From positions 1 to 64,000 of the forward strand of contig JBBCJX010000024.1 of assembly GCA_037189985.1 (NCBI GenBank): a stretch of DNA of 64,000 nt. Direction: 5' to 3'. Below, in pieces: positions 43,511-51,677 of the stretch. Numbering within the stretch: the stretch's first letter is position 1; the number at the start of each line of letters is the position of its first letter. A model generated the notes under the pieces. The model searched no databases and was not told the DNA's origin. It saw nothing but the letters and a program-made list of their open reading frames with translations. The stretch is from UBA2031 sp037189985. GTDB lineage: Bacteria; Pseudomonadota; Gammaproteobacteria; Pseudomonadales; Moraxellaceae. Position numbers and translations under genes: made by a program.

Positions 43511-44953
43511 TTACTTCAGCAAATATTTCTTGGCGAACTTGTGCAATCCCTTGTTGAAAGGTGGCAGGAAATATTTCAGTGCATAGAACTTGGGTTTCTC
43601 GAGGACGGCCTTGGCATTGGACATCGCCAAGAAACCCTCATGGCCGTGATACTTGCCCATGCCCGAAGCACCAACACCACCGAACGGCAAGTCATCAGCA
43701 CCAACATGACTCATGGTGTCATTGATGCACATACCCCCTGAGTGCGTATTGGCAGCTACATATTCGGCTCGACCGGCATTCCAGTCGAAATAATAGAGAG
43801 CCAGGGGGCGTGGCCGGTCATTGATGTAACGCAGGGCATCATCCAGCGTGCTGTATTCCATCACGGCCAGCACCGGAGCAAATATCTCGTTCTGCATGAT
43901 CTGCATGTCCGGGGTGACACCCGTTACCAGCGTGATGGGAATCTTGCGCGTATTGCTGAAAGACTCGTTGGCCGGATTGATTTCCACGACTTTCGCGCCC
44001 TGTGCGCGTGCATCATCCAGATAACCCTGGACACGCTTGTACTGTTTTTCGTTGATGACGCTGGTGTAGTCCGGATTGTTCAGCATGGTCGGATACAGCT
44101 TGCTCACCTGAGTCGTGAAGGCATCCACGAATTCCTGCGTCTTGCCCTGTGGCAGCATCAGGTAGTCCGGTGCCACGCAGGTCTGGCCGGCATTCCAGCA
44201 CTTGCCAAAGGAAATGCGCTCGGCCGCATCACGGATCGGATAGGACTCATGCACGACAACAGGCGACTTGCCTCCCAACTCCAGCAATACCGGTGTCAGG
44301 TTCTTGGCAGCCTGCTCCATCACGGTACGCCCCACATTTGTGGAGCCCGTGAATGTCAGTTGGTCGAACGCCAGCCTCGAAAACTCTTCAGATATCTCGC
44401 CACGGCCAGTGAAAACTGCCACATGATCCTCACTGAATGCCTCAGCCAACATCTTCTTCACGGTCTCCCCTACACGCGGGGTGAAACCGGACATCTTGAT
44501 CATGACGCGATTACCGGCAGCCAGCGCACACATCAATGGTCCGGTGGCCAGGAAGATCGGATAGTTCCAGGGCACGATCACCCCGACCACGCCCAAAGGC
44601 TGATAGTAGACACGAGCACTTGCAGGCATCTGCATCGGACTGACATGGCGCTTCTCAGGGCGCATCCACTTACGCACGTTCTTCTGGTAATACTTCACGC
44701 CTTCGAGCGTAGTCAGTATCTCGGCAAACTTCGTTTCATCCTGCGAGCGATGCCCGAAATCGTCAGATGCTGCCTGCGCCAGCTCATCCTGGTACTTCAC
44801 CATTACGCGACGAAAGCTGGCTAGATGTGCGATACGCTCATCAGCACTGGGCATGGGATGTTGGCGATACGCCTGCTTCTGGGCCTTGAAGATGCGATGC
44901 AGATCGGCAACCTGCGGACTTCCCGCAGCCAGTTCCACGACATTGGCAACCAT
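43511..44953 (-). CDS. Coniferyl-type aldehyde dehydrogenase
   Basis: 480-residue NAD(P)-dependent aldehyde dehydrogenase. E225 (LLELGGKSPVV) and catalytic C259 (NAGQTCVAPDY) are intact. The N-terminus (FKAQKQAYRQHPMPSADERIAHL) and the basic C-terminal tail (LPPFNKGLHKFAKKYLLK) match the group annotated as coniferyl aldehyde dehydrogenase, which also includes fatty-aldehyde enzymes; the tail may touch the membrane. The substrate is not decided. Transcribed alone, from a promoter that holds the TetR operator. Confidence 0.92.
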   Translation of the reverse strand: MVANVVELAAGSPQVADLHRIFKAQKQAYRQHPMPSADERIAHLASFRRVMVKYQDELAQAASDDFGHRSQDETKFAEILTTLEGVKYYQKNVRKWMRPEKRHVSPMQMPASARVYYQPLGVVGVIVPWNYPIFLATGPLMCALAAGNRVMIKMSGFTPRVGETVKKMLAEAFSEDHVAVFTGRGEISEEFSRLAFDQLTFTGSTNVGRTVMEQAAKNLTPVLLELGGKSPVVVHESYPIRDAAERISFGKCWNAGQTCVAPDYLMLPQGKTQEFVDAFTTQVSKLYPTMLNNPDYTSVINEKQYKRVQGYLDDARAQGAKVVEINPANESFSNTRKIPITLVTGVTPDMQIMQNEIFAPVLAVMEYSTLDDALRYINDRPRPLALYYFDWNAGRAEYVAANTHSGGMCINDTMSHVGADDLPFGGVGASGMGKYHGHEGFLAMSNAKAVLEKPKFYALKYFLPPFNKGLHKFAKKYLLK

Positions 44954-45075
44954 GATGAATCTCCTGTCGGCCGCTCCTCTGTTGGTCAGGGACGGGAGCT
45001 GGCAGTGGTGAAGTATGCAGTGCGAGCCACTTGGGCTGTTGTCATGCGAAAGAGGCGCACCATGAGGGAATGTCT

Positions 45076-45104
45076 TTTCTAGAGTATTTGCTCTAGACTG
45101 TCAA
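45076..45104 (-). promoter_or_regulatory. Aldehyde dehydrogenase promoter with TetR operator
   Basis: On the minus strand a consensus -35 TTGACA (45104-45099) and a TAGAAA -10 (45081-45076) are separated by 17 bases. A perfect inverted repeat TCTAGAG-N6-CTCTAGA (45078-45097) fills the spacer exactly. This is the classical position for repression by a TetR-family protein, and the tetR gene is next to it and divergent. Confidence 0.85.
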
Positions 45105-45144
45105 TTACGATCCGTTATCCGGTACTGAAACAACAGGAAGCTGC

Positions 45145-45777
45145 GTGAAAACCCGAGACAAGATACTCCAGAAAAGCCTGGAGTTGTTCAATGAGCAAGG
45201 CGAGCGCAAGGTCACTACCAACCACATCGCCGCTGCACTGGATATCAGCCCGGGCAACCTCTATTACCACTTCCGTAACAAGGAAGAGATCATTTATGAG
45301 CTTTTCCTTGGATATGAAGGGGTTACCGCGAAGCTTCTGGTGCCGCCCGCCGATCGTCCAATGACCTATACCGACAAGCTCGGCTATTTTGAAGGCATTC
45401 TCGATAACATGTGGGAATACCGCTTTCTGCACCGCGACCTGGAGCACTTGCTGGGCGACAATGGCCGACTCAGGGAGCGCTACCAGCAGTTCGCCACACA
45501 GGTCATGGCGCAAGGCCAGTTGGTTTTCCACGGACTGGTCGACTCCGGGCTGGTAGAAGCCAACGAAGAAGAAATCGAGGCTCTCATCATCAATATATGG
45601 GTCGTCATCTCAAGCTGGATACCTTTTCTGCACACCTCTGGACTATTCGGAGCCGCCGACAACATCAGCCGTGACCTGCTGAAACGGGGAATACTGCAGA
45701 TCATTCAGTTGGAAGCCCCTTATCTAAGAGGTGAGGCTTGGGAAAAGCTGCCGGAGATGAAGGCTAAATACGGCTAA
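45145..45777 (+). CDS. TetR/AcrR family regulator of the aldehyde dehydrogenase
   Basis: 210-residue regulator. The N-terminal helix-turn-helix (KVTTNHIAAALDISPGNLYYHFRNKEEII) is typical. The C-terminal ligand domain is rich in aromatic residues (MWEYRFLHRDLEHLL), common in regulators of lipid-like ligands. It starts with GTG preceded by AGGAAG. It should bind the 20-bp palindrome in the shared intergenic region and repress the aldehyde dehydrogenase; ligand unknown. Confidence 0.9.
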   Translation: MKTRDKILQKSLELFNEQGERKVTTNHIAAALDISPGNLYYHFRNKEEIIYELFLGYEGVTAKLLVPPADRPMTYTDKLGYFEGILDNMWEYRFLHRDLEHLLGDNGRLRERYQQFATQVMAQGQLVFHGLVDSGLVEANEEEIEALIINIWVVISSWIPFLHTSGLFGAADNISRDLLKRGILQIIQLEAPYLRGEAWEKLPEMKAKYG

Positions 45778-45846
45778 TCACCCTGATACTGCACCGCTCA
45801 CCAGCGGGAAGGCCGCGGTCAAAACATCAATAAAGTGATGGCCTAG

Positions 45847-45879
45847 AAAACATCAAGCCGCCCGAAGGCGGCTTGATGT
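45847..45879 (-). terminator. Intrinsic terminator of the Ig-repeat gene
   Basis: A perfect 13-bp stem (ACATCAAGCCGCC and its complement) with a 4-base loop lies 13 bases past the gene. The minus strand continues with TTTT, so it ends the Ig-repeat transcript; for the converging tetR there is no U-run. Confidence 0.8.
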
Positions 45880-45891
45880 AGAACCAATCAT

Positions 45892-48800
45892 CTATTGAAT
45901 ACCAATGGTGCGGGTAAACTCTTCTGCCCCACTTTTCACCGTCAACGTAACGGGTTGTACTGCGGTCGGAGGAGTATCAGGCCCAGTCAACACGAATCTG
46001 CACCACTTCGGCTCTGTCCGGCTTTCAACCGTACATGTAGTAAGGCCCACAGCCCTTGCCGATCCCGGATTGAGCGTAACCGTAGCTCCTACCGCCGGAG
46101 CATTTCCATTCAAATCTGCCAACAGGACACTGAGAACTGCCGCTGACGTACTGAGCTGCGCCTGGCTGAGCCTCAATGCCTCACCGTTGGCTGCAATCGC
46201 CAAGTAAGGAGCTGTAAGCACACCATTGAAAGAGGTACCGGTGGCTACCGTAGAAGCCCATGCCGATGGCGCACCGCCTCCAGGCGCTGTCCAAGCGAAA
46301 TTTGTAAAGTCCACATTAGGGCTGTCAGCGTAAATGTAAAGTTGTAGTCTTTCAGTGGAAAGCACGATCACATTCGAACTGCGAACATTGACCAAGCTCT
46401 TGCAATGATTCACGGCAGCAGCAGCAGTACACAAGGTACCGTTATAGGCTGGCGTTACTCCGCCATCAAAGGCAGCAGCATTGCTGTATGAACCATTTTC
46501 ATTGAAGTCGATGAAGGTTTCATCGTTATCTCTGATGCCATTCTCATTGTCATCCCGGAATGCCTCAGGAAGGTTTGCAAACAAAACCTCTCCATTGTCA
46601 TAACGATTATTAGTGTTGGCATCAATGAAGCTCTCTTCGCCCACTGCATAGGCCAAGATGGTACTGCGGCCATAGCGGTCATGAATACCATCCATCTGCG
46701 TCTTGAGCCCTTGCAAATCTTTCTGATCGGACGTCAGTCCCGAGCCAGTACGCCCAGCCCGTGCAGGGTCATAACGGGCTGAGCGGGCACCAGAGCTAAC
46801 CCAATCAACAGAGCAAGCTCCATTCTGGGTCTGACATTGCGGACCGATAAGGCCCAGCTCACTGATGAACTGGATTACAGTGCCGTTAGGCACCGGGTTG
46901 TTAAAATGGTCTGCAGCACGTGCCGTCACCGCAACAGTCGTCCCGTCATGAGAACCTGCTGCCGGGCTTGGGTTACTTACAGACACGGCCACTGAGAAGG
47001 CATTCTGTACCGGCAAACCCGTACTGACTGAAAGTGCGTCCGATACGGTTTCCGGCTGAGGAGCCGCTCCAGCCAGCCTTGCCGTCACACGCACGGGAGT
47101 GGGTACCGTTCCTGCCAGGACTGTAGCTTTGACCCTGCCAGCTACATCGGTTACCGCCGAGTCCGTGCCCAAACCGTTGGAAAAAGACAGGCCGCCAAGC
47201 AAAGTATTCAAGCTGAAGTTCACTGCCACGCCCGCACCGACAGGCGCGCCAACAGCATTGCGCACCTCGAAGACAACATCAGAGGACTCAAGTCTTCCAC
47301 TGCCGCCCGTACCCTTGATGGCAATGGTCATGGGGTCAGCATTGACGAAGCTTATAGAAGATGGGGGAGCCGCCAATACTGTCAGCGTAACCTGGGCAGT
47401 TCTGGTTTCGCCGTTGAGCACGGCCTCAGCAGTGATCACATCAGAACTACAGCCAGTAAGCCCTCGATATGTTGCTGTTGCCACACCCGACTGAGAAATG
47501 ATCGTGCTGTCAATCTCCGCTGTATTATTGAGCGAGCAATTGCTCCTGAATGTCACAGAAACAGGAGTGTTATGTGATGTACCAAGTGTTAGGTTCTGGA
47601 TATTGGCCGTCACGGTTGCTGTCGAGCCAGCAGGCAAGGAGTTCGTGGAAAGCAGCAAACTGCCCTCGACAAACCCGCCACCAGTCCCTCTGCCAAGAGC
47701 AAGCTCATCCTGTTTGACAGTCAGCACTTGGCTGTCCGAGAAGGTTGCACCACTGATACTGGTGCTAGCCCGGACCAAGCCGGGGCCATCACTGTCACCA
47801 GCTTTGATGCGTATGACGGCAACACCGCCAGCATTCGTCAACGCCTTGCCATTGGAGGGAGAAAGCTCACCAATATCCGTTGTGAAGGTAATTATCAGGT
47901 TAGGGACGCCGTTGCCATTAGAGTCACGCGCCTGCACCCGATAAAAGCCATCCTGAGACGAAGTAACCTGTGAAATGATCACTCCACCCGTGCTGGCACT
48001 GAACAAGCCCAGCGAAGATAAAGAGCCCGCACTGCCACTCACACCACCCGATCCATCTGTCGTGAAGCTGACATCGGCAGAAGCCGTACCAAACGTGGCT
48101 CGCGCAGTGCCAGCACCACCAAGCGTACCCGCCGACAGATTGACCAATGCATAACCATTGGCATCCGTCAGAGCAGTGCCTGTGGCCGGGTTTATATCGC
48201 CAAGGGATGTAGTAAACGTCACAACCTTGCCAGCTTGCGGCACATTGGCGCTGTCCGTCAGCCTTGCCTTAAGCAGGCCCGGTGCTGCACCCGTGATCGC
48301 AGTTATGCTGCTTGTATCCAGCTGATTGCGCAAAACGAGGGTCATCTTCAGACCCGTACTCACCGAACCAGAAGAAGTGTCGTCACCCAGCGTGTTAAAG
48401 GTTTTGCTTGCCGTAGCCGAACCTTCATTGTTCTGGAAGTTAGCCACTATAGTGCCAGCGCCCTCCACGTTGCCTGCACGGAAAGCAAGGGTCGCAACGC
48501 CACTACTATCCGTCAGTGCAGAACCACTGCTGGGGCTTACTGTGCCCAGATCACTGGCAACCTTCACAATCTGATTAGGCTGGGGTACACCATTACGCAT
48601 CACCGTAACCTTGACCGTTCCAGGATTCGAGGCACTGATTGGAGCTGCCGTCGAACCAGTTGAAGCGCCAGCCGCATTCAACAGTTGAAGATTCAAAGCA
48701 AAGGAAACCGTAGGCGTTGTGCCAGGGTCGGTTCCTCCCGCCGCATCACCTGCTGTTGTAAATACTTGGGAAACCTGCCGTTGATTCCCGCTGGAATCCG

Positions 48801-49149
48801 TAAATTTGGCAACTACGGCACTGGGGCCAGCAACTGAGCCCGCTGTGAGGGTTACGGTGGCAATACCGGATGCATTTGTTGTAGCTGTGGTTGCCGATAG
48901 TCCGCCCAATTGGGTGCTGAACTGAACAGGCTGGCCGGCAACAGGAGCAGCCGTGGGCGAAAGCACTGTAGCCGTTACCGTGACTGGCGCCGCAGCCGTT
49001 ACAGTGGGCGAAGACAGGGAAAGCTGGAGAGTATTGGCTGAAATGCCAGCCAGCGGCACGCTGGAGTCTCCGCCGCTACCGCATGACGCCAACACAAAGG
49101 CCGAAAGCATCCAGAAGAATGCCTTGTAATACCCCATGATCATCTTCAT
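45892..49149 (-). CDS. Large Ig-like repeat surface lipoprotein
   Basis: 1085-residue exported protein. A lipoprotein signal (FVLASC, followed by GSGGDS) anchors it to a membrane. About eight bacterial Ig-like (Big-1, invasin/intimin-type) repeats of about 95 residues follow, each with a core such as VTFTTSLGDINPATGTALTD then a Gly-Ala-rich strand. Residues near 840-900 hold Asp/Asn-rich calcium-type motifs (DANTNNRYDNGE, DDNENGIRDNDE, DFNENGSYS). It probably acts at the cell surface in adhesion or as a scaffold. ATG 49149 fits the signal and has AGGG 7 bases before; a longer frame adds 22 unlikely residues. Divergent from the barrel gene. Confidence 0.8.
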   Translation of the reverse strand: MKMIMGYYKAFFWMLSAFVLASCGSGGDSSVPLAGISANTLQLSLSSPTVTAAAPVTVTATVLSPTAAPVAGQPVQFSTQLGGLSATTATTNASGIATVTLTAGSVAGPSAVVAKFTDSSGNQRQVSQVFTTAGDAAGGTDPGTTPTVSFALNLQLLNAAGASTGSTAAPISASNPGTVKVTVMRNGVPQPNQIVKVASDLGTVSPSSGSALTDSSGVATLAFRAGNVEGAGTIVANFQNNEGSATASKTFNTLGDDTSSGSVSTGLKMTLVLRNQLDTSSITAITGAAPGLLKARLTDSANVPQAGKVVTFTTSLGDINPATGTALTDANGYALVNLSAGTLGGAGTARATFGTASADVSFTTDGSGGVSGSAGSLSSLGLFSASTGGVIISQVTSSQDGFYRVQARDSNGNGVPNLIITFTTDIGELSPSNGKALTNAGGVAVIRIKAGDSDGPGLVRASTSISGATFSDSQVLTVKQDELALGRGTGGGFVEGSLLLSTNSLPAGSTATVTANIQNLTLGTSHNTPVSVTFRSNCSLNNTAEIDSTIISQSGVATATYRGLTGCSSDVITAEAVLNGETRTAQVTLTVLAAPPSSISFVNADPMTIAIKGTGGSGRLESSDVVFEVRNAVGAPVGAGVAVNFSLNTLLGGLSFSNGLGTDSAVTDVAGRVKATVLAGTVPTPVRVTARLAGAAPQPETVSDALSVSTGLPVQNAFSVAVSVSNPSPAAGSHDGTTVAVTARAADHFNNPVPNGTVIQFISELGLIGPQCQTQNGACSVDWVSSGARSARYDPARAGRTGSGLTSDQKDLQGLKTQMDGIHDRYGRSTILAYAVGEESFIDANTNNRYDNGEVLFANLPEAFRDDNENGIRDNDETFIDFNENGSYSNAAAFDGGVTPAYNGTLCTAAAAVNHCKSLVNVRSSNVIVLSTERLQLYIYADSPNVDFTNFAWTAPGGGAPSAWASTVATGTSFNGVLTAPYLAIAANGEALRLSQAQLSTSAAVLSVLLADLNGNAPAVGATVTLNPGSARAVGLTTCTVESRTEPKWCRFVLTGPDTPPTAVQPVTLTVKSGAEEFTRTIGIQ

Positions 49150-49451
49150 CGAATCGCCCTCACTGACGATTATTGTTGTTCTTGCCATTACCGGCATAGC
49201 CCATGGATTCGCCATGAGTTGCCCGCAACAACGGACTCCATCACTTTCCGAGAATACTTAGCCCTCCAGCCGATTGCAAGAGAGATATATCAGCAATATC
49301 AGTCTATTAGAGAGCAATTCCAGAATCAGCTTGAATTTGCCAACGCAGTCGCATAATCTCGGCCCCAATTAATCACGATAGCCCCGTATTCTTATGGCTG
49401 TCATCAACAACAAAGGCAAATAAGCCGAAATCCATTCGGGGTAGGAATGCC
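49150..49451. other. 302-base divergent intergenic region
   Basis: This shared control region between the Ig-repeat lipoprotein and the barrel gene is visibly AT-richer than the surrounding genes. It contains one candidate promoter for the lipoprotein and no convincing one for the barrel (TTGAAT at 49331 with CATAAT has only a 15-base spacer). No gene or RNA was recognised. Confidence 0.5.
49251..49279 (-). promoter_or_regulatory. Candidate promoter of the Ig-repeat gene
   Basis: On the minus strand TTGCAA (49279-49274), a 17-base spacer and TATTCT (49256-49251) give a moderate sigma-70 match. It would leave a leader of about 95 bases. Confidence 0.45.
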
Positions 49452-50012
49452 ATGAGCAAGAGTCGTATATTGTTATCCACCTGTGTCTTGGCAGGATTTG
49501 CACTTGGTAGCCAGTTCACCATGGCTACGGAAATCGAGAGGCCTTATCTTGGCCTGGATTACGCCCTTTATACTTATGAAAACGCCAATGCGAATGCGTC
49601 GGATGCCGAGCCCTCTGCAATACGCCTGCGTGCTGGCAGTGTTGTTGCCAAATACCTGGCTGTAGAAGCGCATCTGGCAGTGGGTGCCGGCGATGATGAC
49701 ATCAAGATCACCACTATTGGCGGCACAACTGCGCACAAGATATCCAGCCCCATTGCTTATGGCGTGTTTGTACGCCCTCAAATTGCACTGGGGGCACTGT
49801 CCCTGTATGCCTTGGGCGGCTACTCCTACGTCGAGTTCGAACTTTCACCTGCACCAGCAGCCTGGTCAGATAACACAACCTCTACCAAAGACTTTTCCTT
49901 TGGCGGCGGCGTGCAGATTGACTTGGGCAACAACCTCGGCGTCAACGCAAGCTACATTCAATATGTAGAAGGACTGAGCGCCGTCAGCGGTGGACTGATG
50001 TACCGCTTCTAA
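49452..50012 (+). CDS. Small outer-membrane beta-barrel protein
   Basis: 186-residue protein with a signal peptide (residues 1-25, FTMA-T) and alternating strands ending in the outer-membrane signature YRF. The size suggests an eight-strand OmpA/OmpW-like barrel (YLGLDYALYTYENA, YLAVEAHLAVG, GVFVRPQIALG, LYALGGYSYVEF, GGGVQIDLGNNLGVNASYIQY). No enzyme residues were recognised. AGGA precedes the ATG by 6 bases. It ends in a strong terminator shared with the hydrolase. Confidence 0.8.
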   Translation: MSKSRILLSTCVLAGFALGSQFTMATEIERPYLGLDYALYTYENANANASDAEPSAIRLRAGSVVAKYLAVEAHLAVGAGDDDIKITTIGGTTAHKISSPIAYGVFVRPQIALGALSLYALGGYSYVEFELSPAPAAWSDNTTSTKDFSFGGGVQIDLGNNLGVNASYIQYVEGLSAVSGGLMYRF

Positions 50013-50029
50013 TACCAACGCGGCACACC

Positions 50030-51085
50030 TCAAAATCCCGGAACTCCTGCCTCCAAGCAATATTGCAGGAATTCCGGGATTTTTCTTTCCAGATAATAAC
50101 GTGGCACACGCGGCTCACCACCCTCTATGAAGCCTACATGCCCCCCTTGCATACTCAATTCAAAATGAATACTGCGAGACAGCTCATTGGCTGATGGCAA
50201 TATGTCGGGCGACATGAAAGGGTCATCCTGGGCCTGAATGACCAAAGTCGGCACCTGGATTCCTGCAAGGAATTTCCGGGAGCTGGCTTGAAAGTAATAG
50301 TCATGCACGTCACGGAAGCCATGCAGTGGCGCCATCAGGTCATTGTCAAACTGCCAGAATGAACGGAAAGGGGCTGTATTCAGACGTGCGCGGATATGAT
50401 CGACGGCAGCCATATCACCAAGCCTCTCGAAGTGGTTCAGCTTGGCCTTCCACATCCCTGTAAGCTCAGTCATGAAATGTCGTCGATAGACTCGCGAGAA
50501 TCCTCGGTCCATGCGGTCGGCACAGGAAGACAGCATGAAGGGTACTGACACAGCCACTGCCGCAAACACAGGAACAGCACCTTCTTGCTCACCCAGCATC
50601 TTGAGCACCATGTTGCCGCCGAGCGAATAACCAACTGCCGCAACAGGCACATCAGGAAAGCGGGCCTGCACATGATGCAAAGCATGCAGCAGATCATCAC
50701 TTGAGCCCGCATGGTAAGCCCGGGGCAGATTGTTGGGCCGGCCACTCGCACCTCTGCAATTGAGTGCCACGCTGATCCAGCCTTTCTGTGCCAGAGCCAC
50801 CTGCAGCCCCAGCACATAATGGGATTCGCTTGAGCCCGACAAACCATGCACGATCAGCACTATCGGGGCCCCAGCCTGCCTGATGGCTGGCCAATACCAG
50901 TCAAGATCAAGAAAATCGCCATCACTCAGGGCAAGGGTTTCACGCTCTCTTGGCAAATCCGGCAGCTTGCGAAAAAAAGACGAGAACAATGTCTGTGCAT
51001 GGGCATTGCGCAACCACCACGCCGGCCTGAATGAGCTACTGAAAATTCCTCTCGGGAAAATTTCCGGAGAGAATCGTGATGTCAT
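50030..51085 (-). CDS. YheT-type alpha/beta hydrolase
   Basis: 351-residue hydrolase of the YheT/AB-hydrolase-4 family. The oxyanion strand VLIVHGLSGSSESHY, nucleophile elbow GYSLGGN, Asp in QAQDDPFMSPD and His in GGHVGFIEGG form a complete triad. The physiological substrate is not known; relatives act on carboxyl esters. ATG 51085 lies 1 base past the rsmD stop, with GGAG 9 bases before, so it is coupled to rsmD. Confidence 0.92.
   Translation of the reverse strand: MTSRFSPEIFPRGIFSSSFRPAWWLRNAHAQTLFSSFFRKLPDLPRERETLALSDGDFLDLDWYWPAIRQAGAPIVLIVHGLSGSSESHYVLGLQVALAQKGWISVALNCRGASGRPNNLPRAYHAGSSDDLLHALHHVQARFPDVPVAAVGYSLGGNMVLKMLGEQEGAVPVFAAVAVSVPFMLSSCADRMDRGFSRVYRRHFMTELTGMWKAKLNHFERLGDMAAVDHIRARLNTAPFRSFWQFDNDLMAPLHGFRDVHDYYFQASSRKFLAGIQVPTLVIQAQDDPFMSPDILPSANELSRSIHFELSMQGGHVGFIEGGEPRVPRYYLERKIPEFLQYCLEAGVPGF
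50032..50085. terminator. Bidirectional terminator embedded in the hydrolase coding end
   Basis: A 12-bp perfect stem (50032-50043 with 50072-50083), one mismatch and a further 6-bp stem (50045-50050 with 50065-50070) end in TTTTTC on the plus strand. It terminates the barrel gene and at the same time encodes the last ~18 residues of the converging hydrolase. Confidence 0.85.
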
Positions 51086-51086
51086 G

Positions 51087-51677
51087 TCACTGGCTCCGAC
51101 TGTAACGTGCGAGATAGGCTTGTACCTGCCCTGCGCGCGTTTTCTTTTGCAAGACATACTGCGGCGCTAATTCAAGGTCATCCCACTCTGCTTCGGACTC
51201 CACATAGACAAAGGAGTTTTGCTTGAGCAGGGACTGCTCATGCAGCAATGCGCAGGTTTCTGGCAACAGTGAACGATGAAATGGTGGATCCAGAAAAACC
51301 CCGTCAAATCCTTCCGCAGGCAGCCATGCCGATTTCTGTCGCAGCAAGGAAAGCGTATCTCCACAAACAATGGCCATGTTCTCGGCCTGAAGCTCACCAG
51401 CCGCCTGCTGTAACGCACGATATTGTCCGGCGTTTTTCTCGAGCATGACAACACGGCCTGCGCCACGAGACATGGCTTCAAATCCCAGCACACCACTGCC
51501 CGCAAATGCATCAAGACAGACGGCTCCGACAATCTCGGCCTGCAACCAGTTGAACAGCGTCTCGCGCACGCGGTCAGGTGTAGGTCTGAGCCCCTCGCCA
51601 TCCGTGAAGCGGATACGGCGACTGCGCCAGCGCCCTCCCACAATGCGCAGTGTGTTGCCAGCGCCTGGCCGACTCAA
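51087..51677 (-). CDS. rsmD: 16S rRNA (guanine(966)-N2)-methyltransferase
   Basis: 196-residue methyltransferase for m2G966 of 16S rRNA. The N-terminal RIVGGRWRSRRIRF, PTPDRVRETLFNWL, SAM loop DAFAGSGVLGFEA and catalytic FLDPPF motifs are clear. It starts within the stop of the upstream M16 protein (ATGA) and is followed directly by the hydrolase. Confidence 0.96.
   Translation of the reverse strand: MSRPGAGNTLRIVGGRWRSRRIRFTDGEGLRPTPDRVRETLFNWLQAEIVGAVCLDAFAGSGVLGFEAMSRGAGRVVMLEKNAGQYRALQQAAGELQAENMAIVCGDTLSLLRQKSAWLPAEGFDGVFLDPPFHRSLLPETCALLHEQSLLKQNSFVYVESEAEWDDLELAPQYVLQKKTRAGQVQAYLARYSRSQ

Noticed and set aside
43742..44824. 360-residue plus-strand frame opposite the aldehyde dehydrogenase
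   Set aside because: Antisense to a complete catalytic enzyme; no support of its own.
49331..49360. TTGAAT with CATAAT as promoter of the barrel gene
   Set aside because: The spacer is only 15 bases, and the alternative -10 is a poor match.
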